Positions 25,294-35,000 of a stretch of 64,000 nt of DNA are shown here, one piece after another; positions within the stretch are counted from its first letter, which is position 1; each line of letters begins with the position of its first letter. The stretch spans positions 62,001 through 126,000 of the forward strand of contig NZ_CACSIP010000056.1 of the NCBI RefSeq assembly GCF_902705885.1, written 5' to 3'. Position numbers and translations under genes: made by a program. This stretch comes from Mycolicibacterium austroafricanum (lineage in GTDB: Bacteria > Actinomycetota > Actinomycetes > Mycobacteriales > Mycobacteriaceae). The notes below the pieces were generated by a model. The model ran no database searches, was not told the origin of the DNA, and was given only the letters and a program-made list of their open reading frames with translations.

Positions 25294-26871
25294 CTAGGCC
25301 CACTGGTGGCAGTTACGGACGATCGCCGCGACCGCCCCGGATTCAATCAGCTGACGGGCCGCTTCGTGATCGGCGGCGGGCGAACGATCACGCCCGAGAG
25401 GTGGCACCTGCGCGCGGAGCAACTCGTGGACAGCGCGAGTGCCAACCCCGGCGCGGCCACCGCGGCAGTCGAGTGCTTGTGTCGCACAGACCAATTCGAT
25501 CGATAGTATGCCCTGTAGTCTGTCGATCGCGTCCATTGCCATCAGGGCACCGGTCATGCCCATGCTCACGTGGTCCTCCTGCCCACCGGATGTCGGGACA
25601 TTGTCGGTGCTCACCGGATAGGCCAGGGCTCGCAACTCACTGAGAAGTGCTGCGGCGGTGTATTGGGACAGCATGTAGCCGCTCGACGCGCCCCGCCCGT
25701 CGCCCAGAAAGGCCGGCAACCCACGGTTCTCCGACGGCGCCAGCAGCCGGAATACCCGGCGCTCGGCCATCGAGGCAAGGTCGGCAACCGCGATACGAAG
25801 CGTATCGAACCCCAATGCCAGCGCTTGCCCGTGGAAATTGCCTGCCGAGACGATGTGGGGCGGATCGGCGAAGACCAATGGGTTGTCCGTCACTGCGTTG
25901 ATCTCGTTGTCAGCGATCTGGCCGAAGAATGCTGCCCCCAATCGCGCCGATCCGTGGACTTGAGGCACGCATCGAGTTGAGTACGGGTCCTGTCTGCCAC
26001 CGCAGTATTCGGTGAGATGTTCGGAGCCGAAAGTAGTGTTGTATAAATTCATCGCCGTTCTGGACTGCCCCTCACCCCCGCGCAATCGTTGCACCCGCGG
26101 ATCGAAAGGCGATGTCGCGCTGAGCAGCGCCTCGGTCGACATCGCAGCTGTCGCGTCGGCCGTGTCCAACAGAACTTCAACCCGGGCGGCGACAATGGCT
26201 GCGATCCCCGCCATGAAGTGCGTCCCGTTGAGCAGCGAGAGCCCTTCCTTGTACGACAGGGTCAGTGGTGCGATCTCGAGCTCTGCCAGCACCTGCGCAC
26301 CTGTGACACGCCGACCGGAGCTGTCGAGCAGTTCCCCGTCTCCGATCAACGGCAAGAATGCGTGTGCCGACGGTGCCAGATCACCGCTCGCGCCCAACGA
26401 GCCGCTCCGAGGAACGATCGGGACAAAACCGCTGTTGAGAATGTGGGCGATGCGTTGCAGTACTGCTGAACGGATGCCGGAGTGGGCTCGCAGTAGGCCA
26501 TTCAGGCGCACGATCACACCCGCGCGCACGACGTGGTTCGGTAACGGGTCCCCCCAGCCGGCAGCATGGCTGCGCAACAGGTCATCCTGTGCGGCAGCGC
26601 TTTCGGCTAGATCGACGTCGTTGACCATCAGCGCCCCCACGCCGGTGGTGACACCGTAGATGAGGGCCCCCTTGGCCACCAACTCGTCCAGAGTGCTCCG
26701 ATTGCGATCTACCGCCTTCAGGCACTCCGGTGATAGCTCGATGTGGACGGGGCCAGTCGCCGCCCAATTGAGGGCATGCCGAGACAGGTGTCCGTCCAGG
26801 ACGAGCGAATCGCGCATCTCGTGACCGCGGTCTGATGCGGTTGTCTCAAAGTCGAGGCGAGTCTCGCTCAT
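25294..26871 (-). CDS. MIO-type aromatic amino acid ammonia-lyase (histidine ammonia-lyase-like)
   Basis: This 525-aa member of the HAL/PAL/TAL superfamily has the self-forming MIO triad Ala161-Ser162-Gly163 in GSLGASGDLAPSAH. The catalytic Tyr72 (YGVTTGVG), Asn214 (LLNGT), Tyr296/Arg299 (QDPYSTRC), Phe345 (GNFHGQ) and Glu411 are all in place. The selectivity pair is Ser101-His102 (RSHAAG), the HAL type, not Phe-Leu (PAL) or His-Leu (TAL). It would convert an amino acid, histidine by this rule, to the trans-acrylate (urocanate) plus ammonia. No hut genes are nearby. Instead it is the last gene of a PKS operon, 78 bases after an acid ligase, so a biosynthetic role is likely. An aminomutase activity is the main alternative. 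Confidence 0.88.
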   Translation of the reverse strand: MSETRLDFETTASDRGHEMRDSLVLDGHLSRHALNWAATGPVHIELSPECLKAVDRNRSTLDELVAKGALIYGVTTGVGALMVNDVDLAESAAAQDDLLRSHAAGWGDPLPNHVVRAGVIVRLNGLLRAHSGIRSAVLQRIAHILNSGFVPIVPRSGSLGASGDLAPSAHAFLPLIGDGELLDSSGRRVTGAQVLAELEIAPLTLSYKEGLSLLNGTHFMAGIAAIVAARVEVLLDTADATAAMSTEALLSATSPFDPRVQRLRGGEGQSRTAMNLYNTTFGSEHLTEYCGGRQDPYSTRCVPQVHGSARLGAAFFGQIADNEINAVTDNPLVFADPPHIVSAGNFHGQALALGFDTLRIAVADLASMAERRVFRLLAPSENRGLPAFLGDGRGASSGYMLSQYTAAALLSELRALAYPVSTDNVPTSGGQEDHVSMGMTGALMAMDAIDRLQGILSIELVCATQALDCRGGRAGVGTRAVHELLRAQVPPLGRDRSPAADHEAARQLIESGAVAAIVRNCHQWA

Positions 26872-26949
26872 GCGAACCTCATGGCCGTCACCGACGGTGC
26901 CGAGTGCCCAGGCTTGGGTACCGTCATTGCCGAGCCAATCCCTCCACTG

Positions 26950-28392
26950 TCAGGGCAGCTCACACGTCACCACCTTCCCCGACGGGGTCATGGGGAGCGT
27001 GTCGAGCAAATGGATCATGTTCGGACGCTTGTAAAAGACGAGGTGCGCCCGACAGTGCGCGGCAATCGTTGCTGAGCTGACCTGCTCGTCCGCCACGACC
27101 GCGACGTTGACCTGTTCGCTGTCAGATGCCGCGCTCTTGCCGTACGCCTTGACCGCCGACACTCCCGGAATTGCGGCGATGACGTCCTCGACTTCGCGCG
27201 GCACAACCTTGAGGCCGTTAACGTTGATGATCTCACTCTCCCGGCCGGCCAGCAGGTAAGAGCCATCAGGGCAGCCTGATACGAGGTCGCCAGTGCGGTA
27301 CCAGGACTGCTCGACACTCGAGGAGTCGAGACCGTCCTCGTCGAAGTAGCCGGCCATCACCATTGGCGACCGCACCAGCATCGTCTCGAAAGCGGGTTCG
27401 GTCGCCGGGCACAATCGGATGTCGACGCCCTCGGCGGCGACGCCGACGGTGTTCGGCTGTTCAGCCTGCTCCTGGGTTCGCGCGACGGAGATCAGGGCCG
27501 TCTCGGTGGTCCCGTACATCGGGTAGGGCCACCGCGATGTGTACTCGAAGTGTTTGCGGGCCAATTCATGTGGCAGCGGCGCACCCGCGGTAAAAGTCCA
27601 CGTCGGGACGGGCGTCGTCGGGCTGTAACTGGCCAGCAGCGATTCGAGCATCCCGGGCACCGCCGGCAGGATCGAGACACCATACTCCTCGATCGCACGG
27701 GCCACCGTACGCGGATGATAGCGATCGAGCGTGACGACCTGCGAGTGGTTGAGCAGTGGTGTAACCACACACATGCCGAACCCGTACACGTGGGTCATTG
27801 GCGGCGCGGCGAGCACGGTGTCGTGCCTGTCGAACCCGAGAGTGGCCAGATAGCTGTGCCCGTCGGCGACGGCGCTCGTACCGGTGCGGACCGCGAGCTT
27901 CGGACGTCCCGTCGTGCCCGACGTACAGTGCATGTACACGCCGCGCAGTGCGCCGTCGTGGCCCTCGGGCGCGGGTGACCGTCCGGCGGCGAAATCCAGC
28001 CAGGGCAGCACCTGGTGCCGATCGGCGACCATCCCGCCGACGCTCAGCGCCTCAGGTGATTGCCGTTGGGTGATGATCGCATCGGCGTGTGCGCGCGAGG
28101 CGATCCGCTGCAACTCGTACGCCGGGGTGTCGGCATGCACCAATATCGGGACCGCGTCGTGCTGGAGCAACCCCATGAACAGGGCCAGCAGAACCGGGGA
28201 ATTGGCCGCCGACAGCACCACGTGGTCTGCACCGCCGACGCCCCAATCGGCCAGCCAGCGCGTCACCTCGGCCGCGCCGCGACGCAGTTCGGCAGCCGGA
28301 TACCGGTGTCGGGCCGCTAGGTCGATCCAGCTGCCACGGTACTCGGCGAAAACCTCCAGAAGCCCGCGGGCCTCCGCGCCGCAGGCGGTCAC
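26950..28392 (-). CDS. ANL-superfamily acid-CoA (or acyl carrier) ligase
   Basis: This 480-aa adenylate-forming enzyme has A3 TSGTTGRPKLA, A5 YGTTETALIS, A7 YRTGDLV, A8 GRESEIINVNGLKVVPREVE and the A10 Lys in TPSGKV near the C-terminus. It would activate a carboxylic acid via the AMP ester and pass it to CoA or an ACP. The acid is probably the acrylate made by the neighbouring MIO lyase. It starts at GTG 28392, overlapping the stop of the LRR gene by four bases. The N-terminal subdomain is short; start codons further upstream would lie within the LRR gene. Substrate assignment is inference from context. Confidence 0.85.
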   Translation of the reverse strand: MTACGAEARGLLEVFAEYRGSWIDLAARHRYPAAELRRGAAEVTRWLADWGVGGADHVVLSAANSPVLLALFMGLLQHDAVPILVHADTPAYELQRIASRAHADAIITQRQSPEALSVGGMVADRHQVLPWLDFAAGRSPAPEGHDGALRGVYMHCTSGTTGRPKLAVRTGTSAVADGHSYLATLGFDRHDTVLAAPPMTHVYGFGMCVVTPLLNHSQVVTLDRYHPRTVARAIEEYGVSILPAVPGMLESLLASYSPTTPVPTWTFTAGAPLPHELARKHFEYTSRWPYPMYGTTETALISVARTQEQAEQPNTVGVAAEGVDIRLCPATEPAFETMLVRSPMVMAGYFDEDGLDSSSVEQSWYRTGDLVSGCPDGSYLLAGRESEIINVNGLKVVPREVEDVIAAIPGVSAVKAYGKSAASDSEQVNVAVVADEQVSSATIAAHCRAHLVFYKRPNMIHLLDTLPMTPSGKVVTCELP

Positions 28393-29228
28393 CAGATGAT
28401 CCTCGCCGTGTCGTCGTTGGCCGACGAGTTCAGACCCGCGACTGCGGCGGCGATGGCGCCGGCAGCGCCACGGTCGATGCGCGTCGCGCGCAACTGAAGT
28501 CGGGTCAGGGAACTGAAGGTGCACAGGTCGGGCACACAGCCATCGGTAACGGCGGTGTAGCCCAGGTGCAGTCGGGTCAGGCTCCTGGCGAGCGGTTTCA
28601 AAGCGCTGACTCCGCGATCGCCTACCTGGGTTTCCTCCAGACCCAACTCCCGCAGGGTGGCGATCGTCGCGATGGCTTCGGTGTCGTTGTCACCCAACGG
28701 TGTTGACGCGAGGTTGAGTACCGTCAGGCGGGGCGCGCCGGCCAGCGGGGCAACCGCACCAGACGCCAGGGCGGTGTAGCCGAGGTGCAGTGTCTGCAGC
28801 CTGGGAAGCGTTGCGATGACGTCGAGCACCGGCCCGGTGATCGAGGTGCCCGCAAGGTTGAGCACCTCCAGATTTCGACAGTCGGCCAGCACGGCGAGGT
28901 CGGCGTCGTCGAGCTGAGTGTTGAACAGGTCGAGAAATGTCACCTCGGGGAACGCGCTCAGCGCCGAGACGCCCGAGCCGGTGAGGCGACGACAGCTGGC
29001 CAGGGACAGCGCGGTGATCCGCGCTTGGCGCAGCCCCTCGATGAGCACCGGAAGGTATTCGTCGCCGATCCGAAAGTCCGGGGGACGCACATAGCGCCCA
29101 TTCGGCAGACGCAGGGCATCGGCGAGAAAATCATCGCCGTCCTCATCGAGGTTGTCACCAAGGAACTGGTCGATGCCCCAGAAATCGTGCCGGTAAACCC
29201 GCAACGCCACATCGGTGGCCACAGTCAC
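28389..29228 (-). CDS. Leucine-rich repeat protein
   Basis: This 279-aa protein is made mostly of LRR units of about 23-24 residues with patterns such as LEVLNLAGTSITG, LQTLHLGYTALASG, LTVLNLASTPLGD, LRELGLEETQVGD, LTRLHLGYTAVTD and LTRLQLRATRID, about eight repeats after an N-terminal cap (VALRVYRHDFWGIDQFLGDN). No signal peptide is seen, so it is cytosolic. It starts at GTG 29228, overlapping the PKS stop (GTGA) with GGGGGAGGG upstream, and its own stop overlaps the ligase start. LRR proteins are scaffolds for protein contacts; inside a PKS operon it may organise the enzymes. I know of no described role. Confidence 0.85.
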   Translation of the reverse strand: MTVATDVALRVYRHDFWGIDQFLGDNLDEDGDDFLADALRLPNGRYVRPPDFRIGDEYLPVLIEGLRQARITALSLASCRRLTGSGVSALSAFPEVTFLDLFNTQLDDADLAVLADCRNLEVLNLAGTSITGPVLDVIATLPRLQTLHLGYTALASGAVAPLAGAPRLTVLNLASTPLGDNDTEAIATIATLRELGLEETQVGDRGVSALKPLARSLTRLHLGYTAVTDGCVPDLCTFSSLTRLQLRATRIDRGAAGAIAAAVAGLNSSANDDTARIIW

Positions 29229-32029
29229 AATGAACTCCCTCCCCCTAGACAATTCCCGCCACCCGACCCGGCTCCTGCTCCGGGCTCTACGGGCTGCACC
29301 GGATCGACGGCAGTCGTGGTCGACAGAAACACTTTCCGATCGAACACCGAGCAGGGCGGCGGCTCGGATCCGGACACTCGTGGCGCCTGAGACGCTCGAG
29401 ACACATGCGGCTCTCGCTCGATTCCCACTCCGAGGCTGTACAGCTGCGCAGCGGCACGGAGCAACGCGACGTCGTCGTCGAGACCTGGCCGCAGGGTGGT
29501 GATGATCGGGATATCCGGTCCAAGAGTGCATCTGGCGAAATCCGCCAGATGAGGAGCGGGTCCGAGTTCGACCACCGCGTCGATGTCCATCGCCTTCACC
29601 GTTTCCAGGCATAGCTGGAATTCGACAGTGCGGCGGAGGTGACCACGGACATAGGATGCCGACATCTCCTGCAGGCGCGCCCCCGAGACATTCGACACGA
29701 GCGGGATCCGCGGAGCGCGGAAGGTCAGTCCAGACGCGTATTCGGTGAAGGCGGCGATGGCGTCGCCCGATGGGGACTGCAGCGGAGGAGACACCGCCAC
29801 CTCAAAGTAGCCGATGTTCCTGTCGGACAACAATGATGACAGTTTGGCGAGATCGGACCGGGGCACCGACACCACCACGCTGCGGGGACCGTAGACGACC
29901 GCAACGTCAACCTCTGCGAGTCCGTGCGCAGCAGCCAGGTCACCGAGGTCCTCATCGCTTGCCGCCACCGAGACCATCGCGGTGTCGGCGGCAGCTCGGT
30001 GCACCAACGCGCCGCGTCGACACACCAGACGGGCAGCGTCGGGTAGGGCGATCACACCCGCGACGACGCTGGCGACGAGTTCGCCCACGCCGCAGCCCAG
30101 AACCACCGACGGATTCAGCTGCCTGGAACCGAAAGACTGCGCCAGCGCGTAGCCGATCGCGAAGATCGCGGGTTGTCGGTACCGTGGCTGAGTGAGCCAC
30201 GGCTCCGCAACTGGCGGCGTCTCGGACAGCAGCGTGGGCAACGGCCGGTCCAGCTCGGTGGCCATCAGCTCCGCGACCTCGTCGAACGCGGCGCTGAACA
30301 GCGGATCCGATTGGTAGAGACCGGTCGCCATCCCGGCGTATTGACTGCCCTCACCGGTGAACAACAGGGCGATTCGCGGACGCTTCGCCACCGATCCGGT
30401 CCAGCTGCCGGCCTCAACTGCGGCTCCGGTGCTGAATCGTCGCAACGCCGAGATCGCCTCCGTCGCGGTGGACGCCACACACGCGAATCGCTGCGACCCT
30501 CGAGCGTCCAGGCGACGTAGATGGGACGCCACGGCAGCCAGATCTACCGACGGGGTGGCTCGTAGATATCGCGCCAGACGGCCGGCCGTATGGCGCAGTT
30601 CGTCGGTGGTGCGCGCCGAGAAGGCAAGCACGAACGGATCGGCCCGGCTTGGCGGCTCTGCATCGGTCATCGGCGCCGGAGCGACGATCATGTGGGCGTT
30701 TGTCCCGCTGAAACCAAAGGAACTCACCGCGATCCTCGACCGGCCGGGCGGCAGGGGACGCCGGACCTCTGCGATCGCCAACGGGTTGGCGTCAAGGTCG
30801 AGATGCCTACTGGCGCGATTGAAATGCAATTGCGGGAACACTTCGTTCATCTGGACCTCGAGGACGGCCTTGATCAGGCCGGCGATTCCGGCGCTGGCCT
30901 CCAGATGGCCGATGTTGGTCTTGACCGAACCGACCGCGACCCGCTGGCCGGGCGGCCGCCTGCTGATGACCGAGGCCAGCGCGTTGAACTCGATTGCGTC
31001 TCCGAGCAAGGTGCCGATGCCGTGGGCCTCCACGCAGCCCAGGTCGTCGGGCGGCGTTCCGGCCGCCTGCAATGCCCGCCTGATGACCGCCTGTTGGGCC
31101 GGACCGTTGGGTGCGGCCATCCCGTGGCTGCGTCCGTTGTGATTGACTGCGCTGCCAGAGATCAGCGCGAACACCGGGTCGCCGTCGCGCTGGGCGTCCG
31201 AGAGCCGCTTGAGCATGACCAGCCCGCAACCCTCGCCGCGGCCGTACCCGTCCGCCCGGTCGTCGAAAGTCTTGCACCGGCCGTCGGGGGCCAGCATTCC
31301 AGCGAGTGAAAACGCGATGTGAACGCTCGGCGAGAACATCGCATTGACACCGCCGGCCAGCGCGGCATCCACCTCGCCGCTGGCCAACGCGCCGCAGGCG
31401 CGGTGCACGGCCACAAGGGCGCTCGAACAGGCTGTGTCGATGCTCTCCGCCGCGCCGTTGAGATCGAAGTGATAGGCCAGTCGGCCCGCGGCCGCGCTGT
31501 GTGCGAGCCCCGTGCCCAGCAGCCCGCCGAGGTCATGGGCAGAAAATCGCTCGTAGTAATCGAACGTCGAAATACCCACGTAAACACCGGTTGCCGTGCC
31601 TGCGACCGATTCCATACTAAGGCCGGCCGAGGCCAGAGTTTCGTGACCGACCTCCAGAAGGACCCGATGCTGGGGGTCCATCCGCTCCGCCTCCTCGGGC
31701 GAGATGGTGAACAACTCATTGTCGAAAGCGGCGAAATCCGAGCAGAATCCGCCGTGCCGGACCGGCGTCTTGCCCCTGCCCCCCGCTGTCCCCGCGCAGT
31801 AGGCGTCGGCGTCCCAGCGTTCGGATGGAACGGAGCCAACCGCGTCGATACCGTGCAGGAGCAGATCACGAAACTGGCCCACCGACTCTGCGCCGGGAAA
31901 CCGGCACGCCATGCCGATCACTGCGATGGGCTCGTTCTTGGCGATCATTCCCCGTGCCAATTCCGCAAGCCGCCGTTTCCCGGCTCCGGCAGAGGGGGTC
32001 CGGTGGGGGCGCGACGTCGACATCGTCAC
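29225..32029 (-). CDS. Ketosynthase-acyltransferase PKS protein with a catalytically dead AT
   Basis: This 934-aa protein has a complete KS: Cys201 in DTACSSAL, His in VEAHGIGT (the usual Thr is Ile) and NIGHLEAS, and GFGFSGTNAH. The AT fold follows from about residue 555 (LLFTGEGSQYAGMA) to about 850, but the nucleophile motif GHSxGE reads GCGVGE (about 641-646), so both the catalytic Ser and its preceding His are missing. The usual HAFHS region reads VSPPLQS. It has no ACP, reductive domain or TE. A Pro/Gly-rich tail of about 60 residues ends the protein. It is coupled to the preceding PKS (GTG at 32029 shares the last base of the TAG stop) and to the LRR gene. The KS may work in trans with the ACP of the large PKS. 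Confidence 0.88.
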   Translation of the reverse strand: MTMSTSRPHRTPSAGAGKRRLAELARGMIAKNEPIAVIGMACRFPGAESVGQFRDLLLHGIDAVGSVPSERWDADAYCAGTAGGRGKTPVRHGGFCSDFAAFDNELFTISPEEAERMDPQHRVLLEVGHETLASAGLSMESVAGTATGVYVGISTFDYYERFSAHDLGGLLGTGLAHSAAAGRLAYHFDLNGAAESIDTACSSALVAVHRACGALASGEVDAALAGGVNAMFSPSVHIAFSLAGMLAPDGRCKTFDDRADGYGRGEGCGLVMLKRLSDAQRDGDPVFALISGSAVNHNGRSHGMAAPNGPAQQAVIRRALQAAGTPPDDLGCVEAHGIGTLLGDAIEFNALASVISRRPPGQRVAVGSVKTNIGHLEASAGIAGLIKAVLEVQMNEVFPQLHFNRASRHLDLDANPLAIAEVRRPLPPGRSRIAVSSFGFSGTNAHMIVAPAPMTDAEPPSRADPFVLAFSARTTDELRHTAGRLARYLRATPSVDLAAVASHLRRLDARGSQRFACVASTATEAISALRRFSTGAAVEAGSWTGSVAKRPRIALLFTGEGSQYAGMATGLYQSDPLFSAAFDEVAELMATELDRPLPTLLSETPPVAEPWLTQPRYRQPAIFAIGYALAQSFGSRQLNPSVVLGCGVGELVASVVAGVIALPDAARLVCRRGALVHRAAADTAMVSVAASDEDLGDLAAAHGLAEVDVAVVYGPRSVVVSVPRSDLAKLSSLLSDRNIGYFEVAVSPPLQSPSGDAIAAFTEYASGLTFRAPRIPLVSNVSGARLQEMSASYVRGHLRRTVEFQLCLETVKAMDIDAVVELGPAPHLADFARCTLGPDIPIITTLRPGLDDDVALLRAAAQLYSLGVGIEREPHVSRASQAPRVSGSEPPPCSVFDRKVFLSTTTAVDPVQPVEPGAGAGSGGGNCLGGGSSL

Positions 32030-35000
32030 TATCCCTCCAGAATCCGAGCGAGCAAGTCGCGTTGGGCCGTCTCGGGCAACGACTCGATTTGCCTCACCAG
32101 ATCCGACACGACGTCCTCGTCGAGGACCTCAGAAATCGGCTGCACCACCACATCGTCCGCAACGTCGGTGTCGGCGTCGGTGTCGGTGCCGAGCCCGAGC
32201 TGGTCGTAGGCGAGGTGATCGGCGAGCGATGACAGCGACGGGTAATCGAAGAGCAGCGTGGCCGACAACGTCAGGCCGAGCCGTCGGCCGAGAGTGTTGC
32301 GCAGCTCGACAGCCATCAGCGAATCAAGCCCCAGTGCCTCCAGCGAAGCATGGGCATCGATGACGAACTCCGGGTCCAGATAGAGCATCTTGCGGATTTC
32401 GTTCTCGATCAGCGCCGCGACCGTTTCGACAGTTGCTGACGAGAGGTCTATGCCGCCGGCGTCGGAGCTGCGCCGGCGCTGCACTGCACCACCCAGTCTG
32501 CTGAGCGTGACACGCAGGTGCTCGGGCGCCTGCGGCAGGTAGCGCCCCCAGTTCGCCGGGAGGACCGCGACCTGGCTGTGACCTGAGCCGAGCAGGGCGG
32601 TGAACGCTTCCGCGCCGTCCGGCGGCGCGATGGGATCGATTCCCGACGCCTTGATCGCCGCCAACAGCGCGCCACCGTCGCGAGCAGCCATCCCGATGTC
32701 GCCGAACCCGCCCCAGTTGATGCTCACAGCAGGAAGGCCGTGGCTGCGGCGATGATGGGCAAGCGCGTCCATATATGCGTTGGCAGTTGCGTAGTTCGCC
32801 TGGCCCACGGTGCCGAGCAATGCGGTCACCGACGAGAACATCACGAAGTAGTCCACACCGGCGTTGAGGGTGGCGGCGTGCAGGTTCTGCGCGCCGGCAA
32901 CCTTTGCCGCCAGCACCTGCTGCATCGACTCCCAGGTCTGCTGGGTGAGCAATCGATCGTCGAGAACCCCGGCGGCATGGATGATTCCGCGCAGCGGAGG
33001 GTACTGGGACCTGATCGTGTGCACCACATCGTCGACCTGATCACGGTCAGCGACGTCGCACGGCAGTACTACGAGTCTGCGTCCGGTGGGGTCAAGCTCG
33101 TGCACCGAGTCCGCCACGTCGGCCGCGGTGACGTTGCGGCCGGTCAGCACCACGTTCGATGCACCCGCGTCGAGCAACGTCTGTGCGGTCAGCTGTCCCA
33201 GCGCGCCGAGACCGCCGGTGACCAGATATGTTCCAGGCCCAGCGTCGAACTCTGGACCGGCACACTGGCCGAATCGCAATGCCAGCTTGCCGACGTGTCG
33301 GCCACCGGCCATGTGCCGGAACGCCTGCACGGCATCGGTGGCATCGAACTGCTGTGTGGGCAACGGGTGCAGGTCGCCGCGGCCGATACGAACCAGAACG
33401 TCGTCCAGCATCGTCCGCAGTTCCTGATCACACAGATCGTTAAGGTCGAAATGGAAGTACCGGATTCCCTCAGGCACTTCCGCCGCGCTCAGCACGGTGA
33501 CCTTCCCGATCTCGACGAAGCGCCCGCCGCTTGCCATGGTGCGCAGCGTGGCCGGGACGAACTCGTTCGCCAAGGAGTTGAGCACGACATCGACACCGCG
33601 CCCTTCGGTGAGTTCAAGCACCTGGTGCTCGAAGTCCAGCGTGCGTGAATCCAGTACGTGCGCCACTCCGCGTGCGTGGAGTAACGCACGCTTCCGCCGA
33701 CTGCCTGCAGTGGCGATGATCTTTGCCCCGTAGGCCTGTGCGCATTGCACCGCGGCTTGTCCTACCCCACCGGCGGCCGCGTGGATCAGGATGGTCTCCC
33801 CCGGGCGTAGCTTGGCCAGATTGGTCAGCGCGTGTTCGGCGGTCAAGAAGGCAACAGGCAGGGTGGCGGCGTGCGCGGCGGTGAGATTGGAAGGCCGGGC
33901 AACCACCCTGGCAGCCTTCGCGTTGACGATCGACCGGAATGCTCCGCCGGTGAGCGCGATGACGGGATCGCCCACGGCGAAACCGGATACTCCAGCTCCT
34001 ACCGCGGTCACGCGCGCGGCACATTCGTTGCCCAAGGGTTCGGGATCCCCCGGATAGACGCCCAGCGCATTCATCACATCTCGGAAATTCACACCGGCAG
34101 CTTCGACGGACAGCTGCAACTCGTCGTCGGCCGGTGCGGGTGCGGCACACGGCTCCAGCGCCAGCTCGTCGAGCACACCTGGCATGCGGGACGTCAGTGC
34201 GTACGCGGGCGCCGAGGGTCGGTCGAGTGATGTCCGATCACTGAGCTCCGACAGCCGGAATACGAATCGATCCTTCCCGCGTAGCGCAGCCTGCCACTCC
34301 CGATCGCTGGACTGGAGCGAGGCCAACAGCGCATCTGCTTCTTCTACGCCGGCGTCACCGCCACTATCGAGATCAACCATGCTGCAGTGGAGTTCGGGAT
34401 GTTCCACGCCGATGACGCGGCCAAGACCCCAGACCGCAGCCTGCGCAGGAGAACCCTGTTCGGTGTCGAGAACCCGGTGCGCCCCGCGGGTCACCACCGT
34501 GAAGTCAGGCGGTTGAGCGCCCTGCTGCGACAGCAGCGTCTGCGCCACGTGCAGGACGCCGCCGGCTGCCGAGCGGAGGATTGCCGTCGTGGCGTCGACG
34601 TCGAGACTGTCGTCAGCGTGGCTGACGCCGGCACGCGCCGTCGGCCCCGCCTCGAGACCCGCTGGCCAGAGGCACACCACACGGTCGAACCGCTGCACAC
34701 TTGACAGAACTTCGCCGACCGCGCGAGCCGCGCTTTCGGGACAACCAGGCTCGACCGCGCCGTCGCGGCCATCGTCAGCGACGGTCAGCAGCGTCGGCGT
34801 CACGTCGCGTGTCTTCAACGCCGCGACGGTGCTGCGGGTCAGTTCGTCCTCACCGCCGATCACAAGCCAGCTTTGGCCGGCGAACAGGTCCGGGTGGGCA
34901 GCGGGAATTTCAGCAGCCTTCTCCCACACAGGAATCAGGAATGCATCGGTGATCGATGATCGCGTGAGCTTGCGCAGAGCGGCGCTGTCCGCACGCTGCA

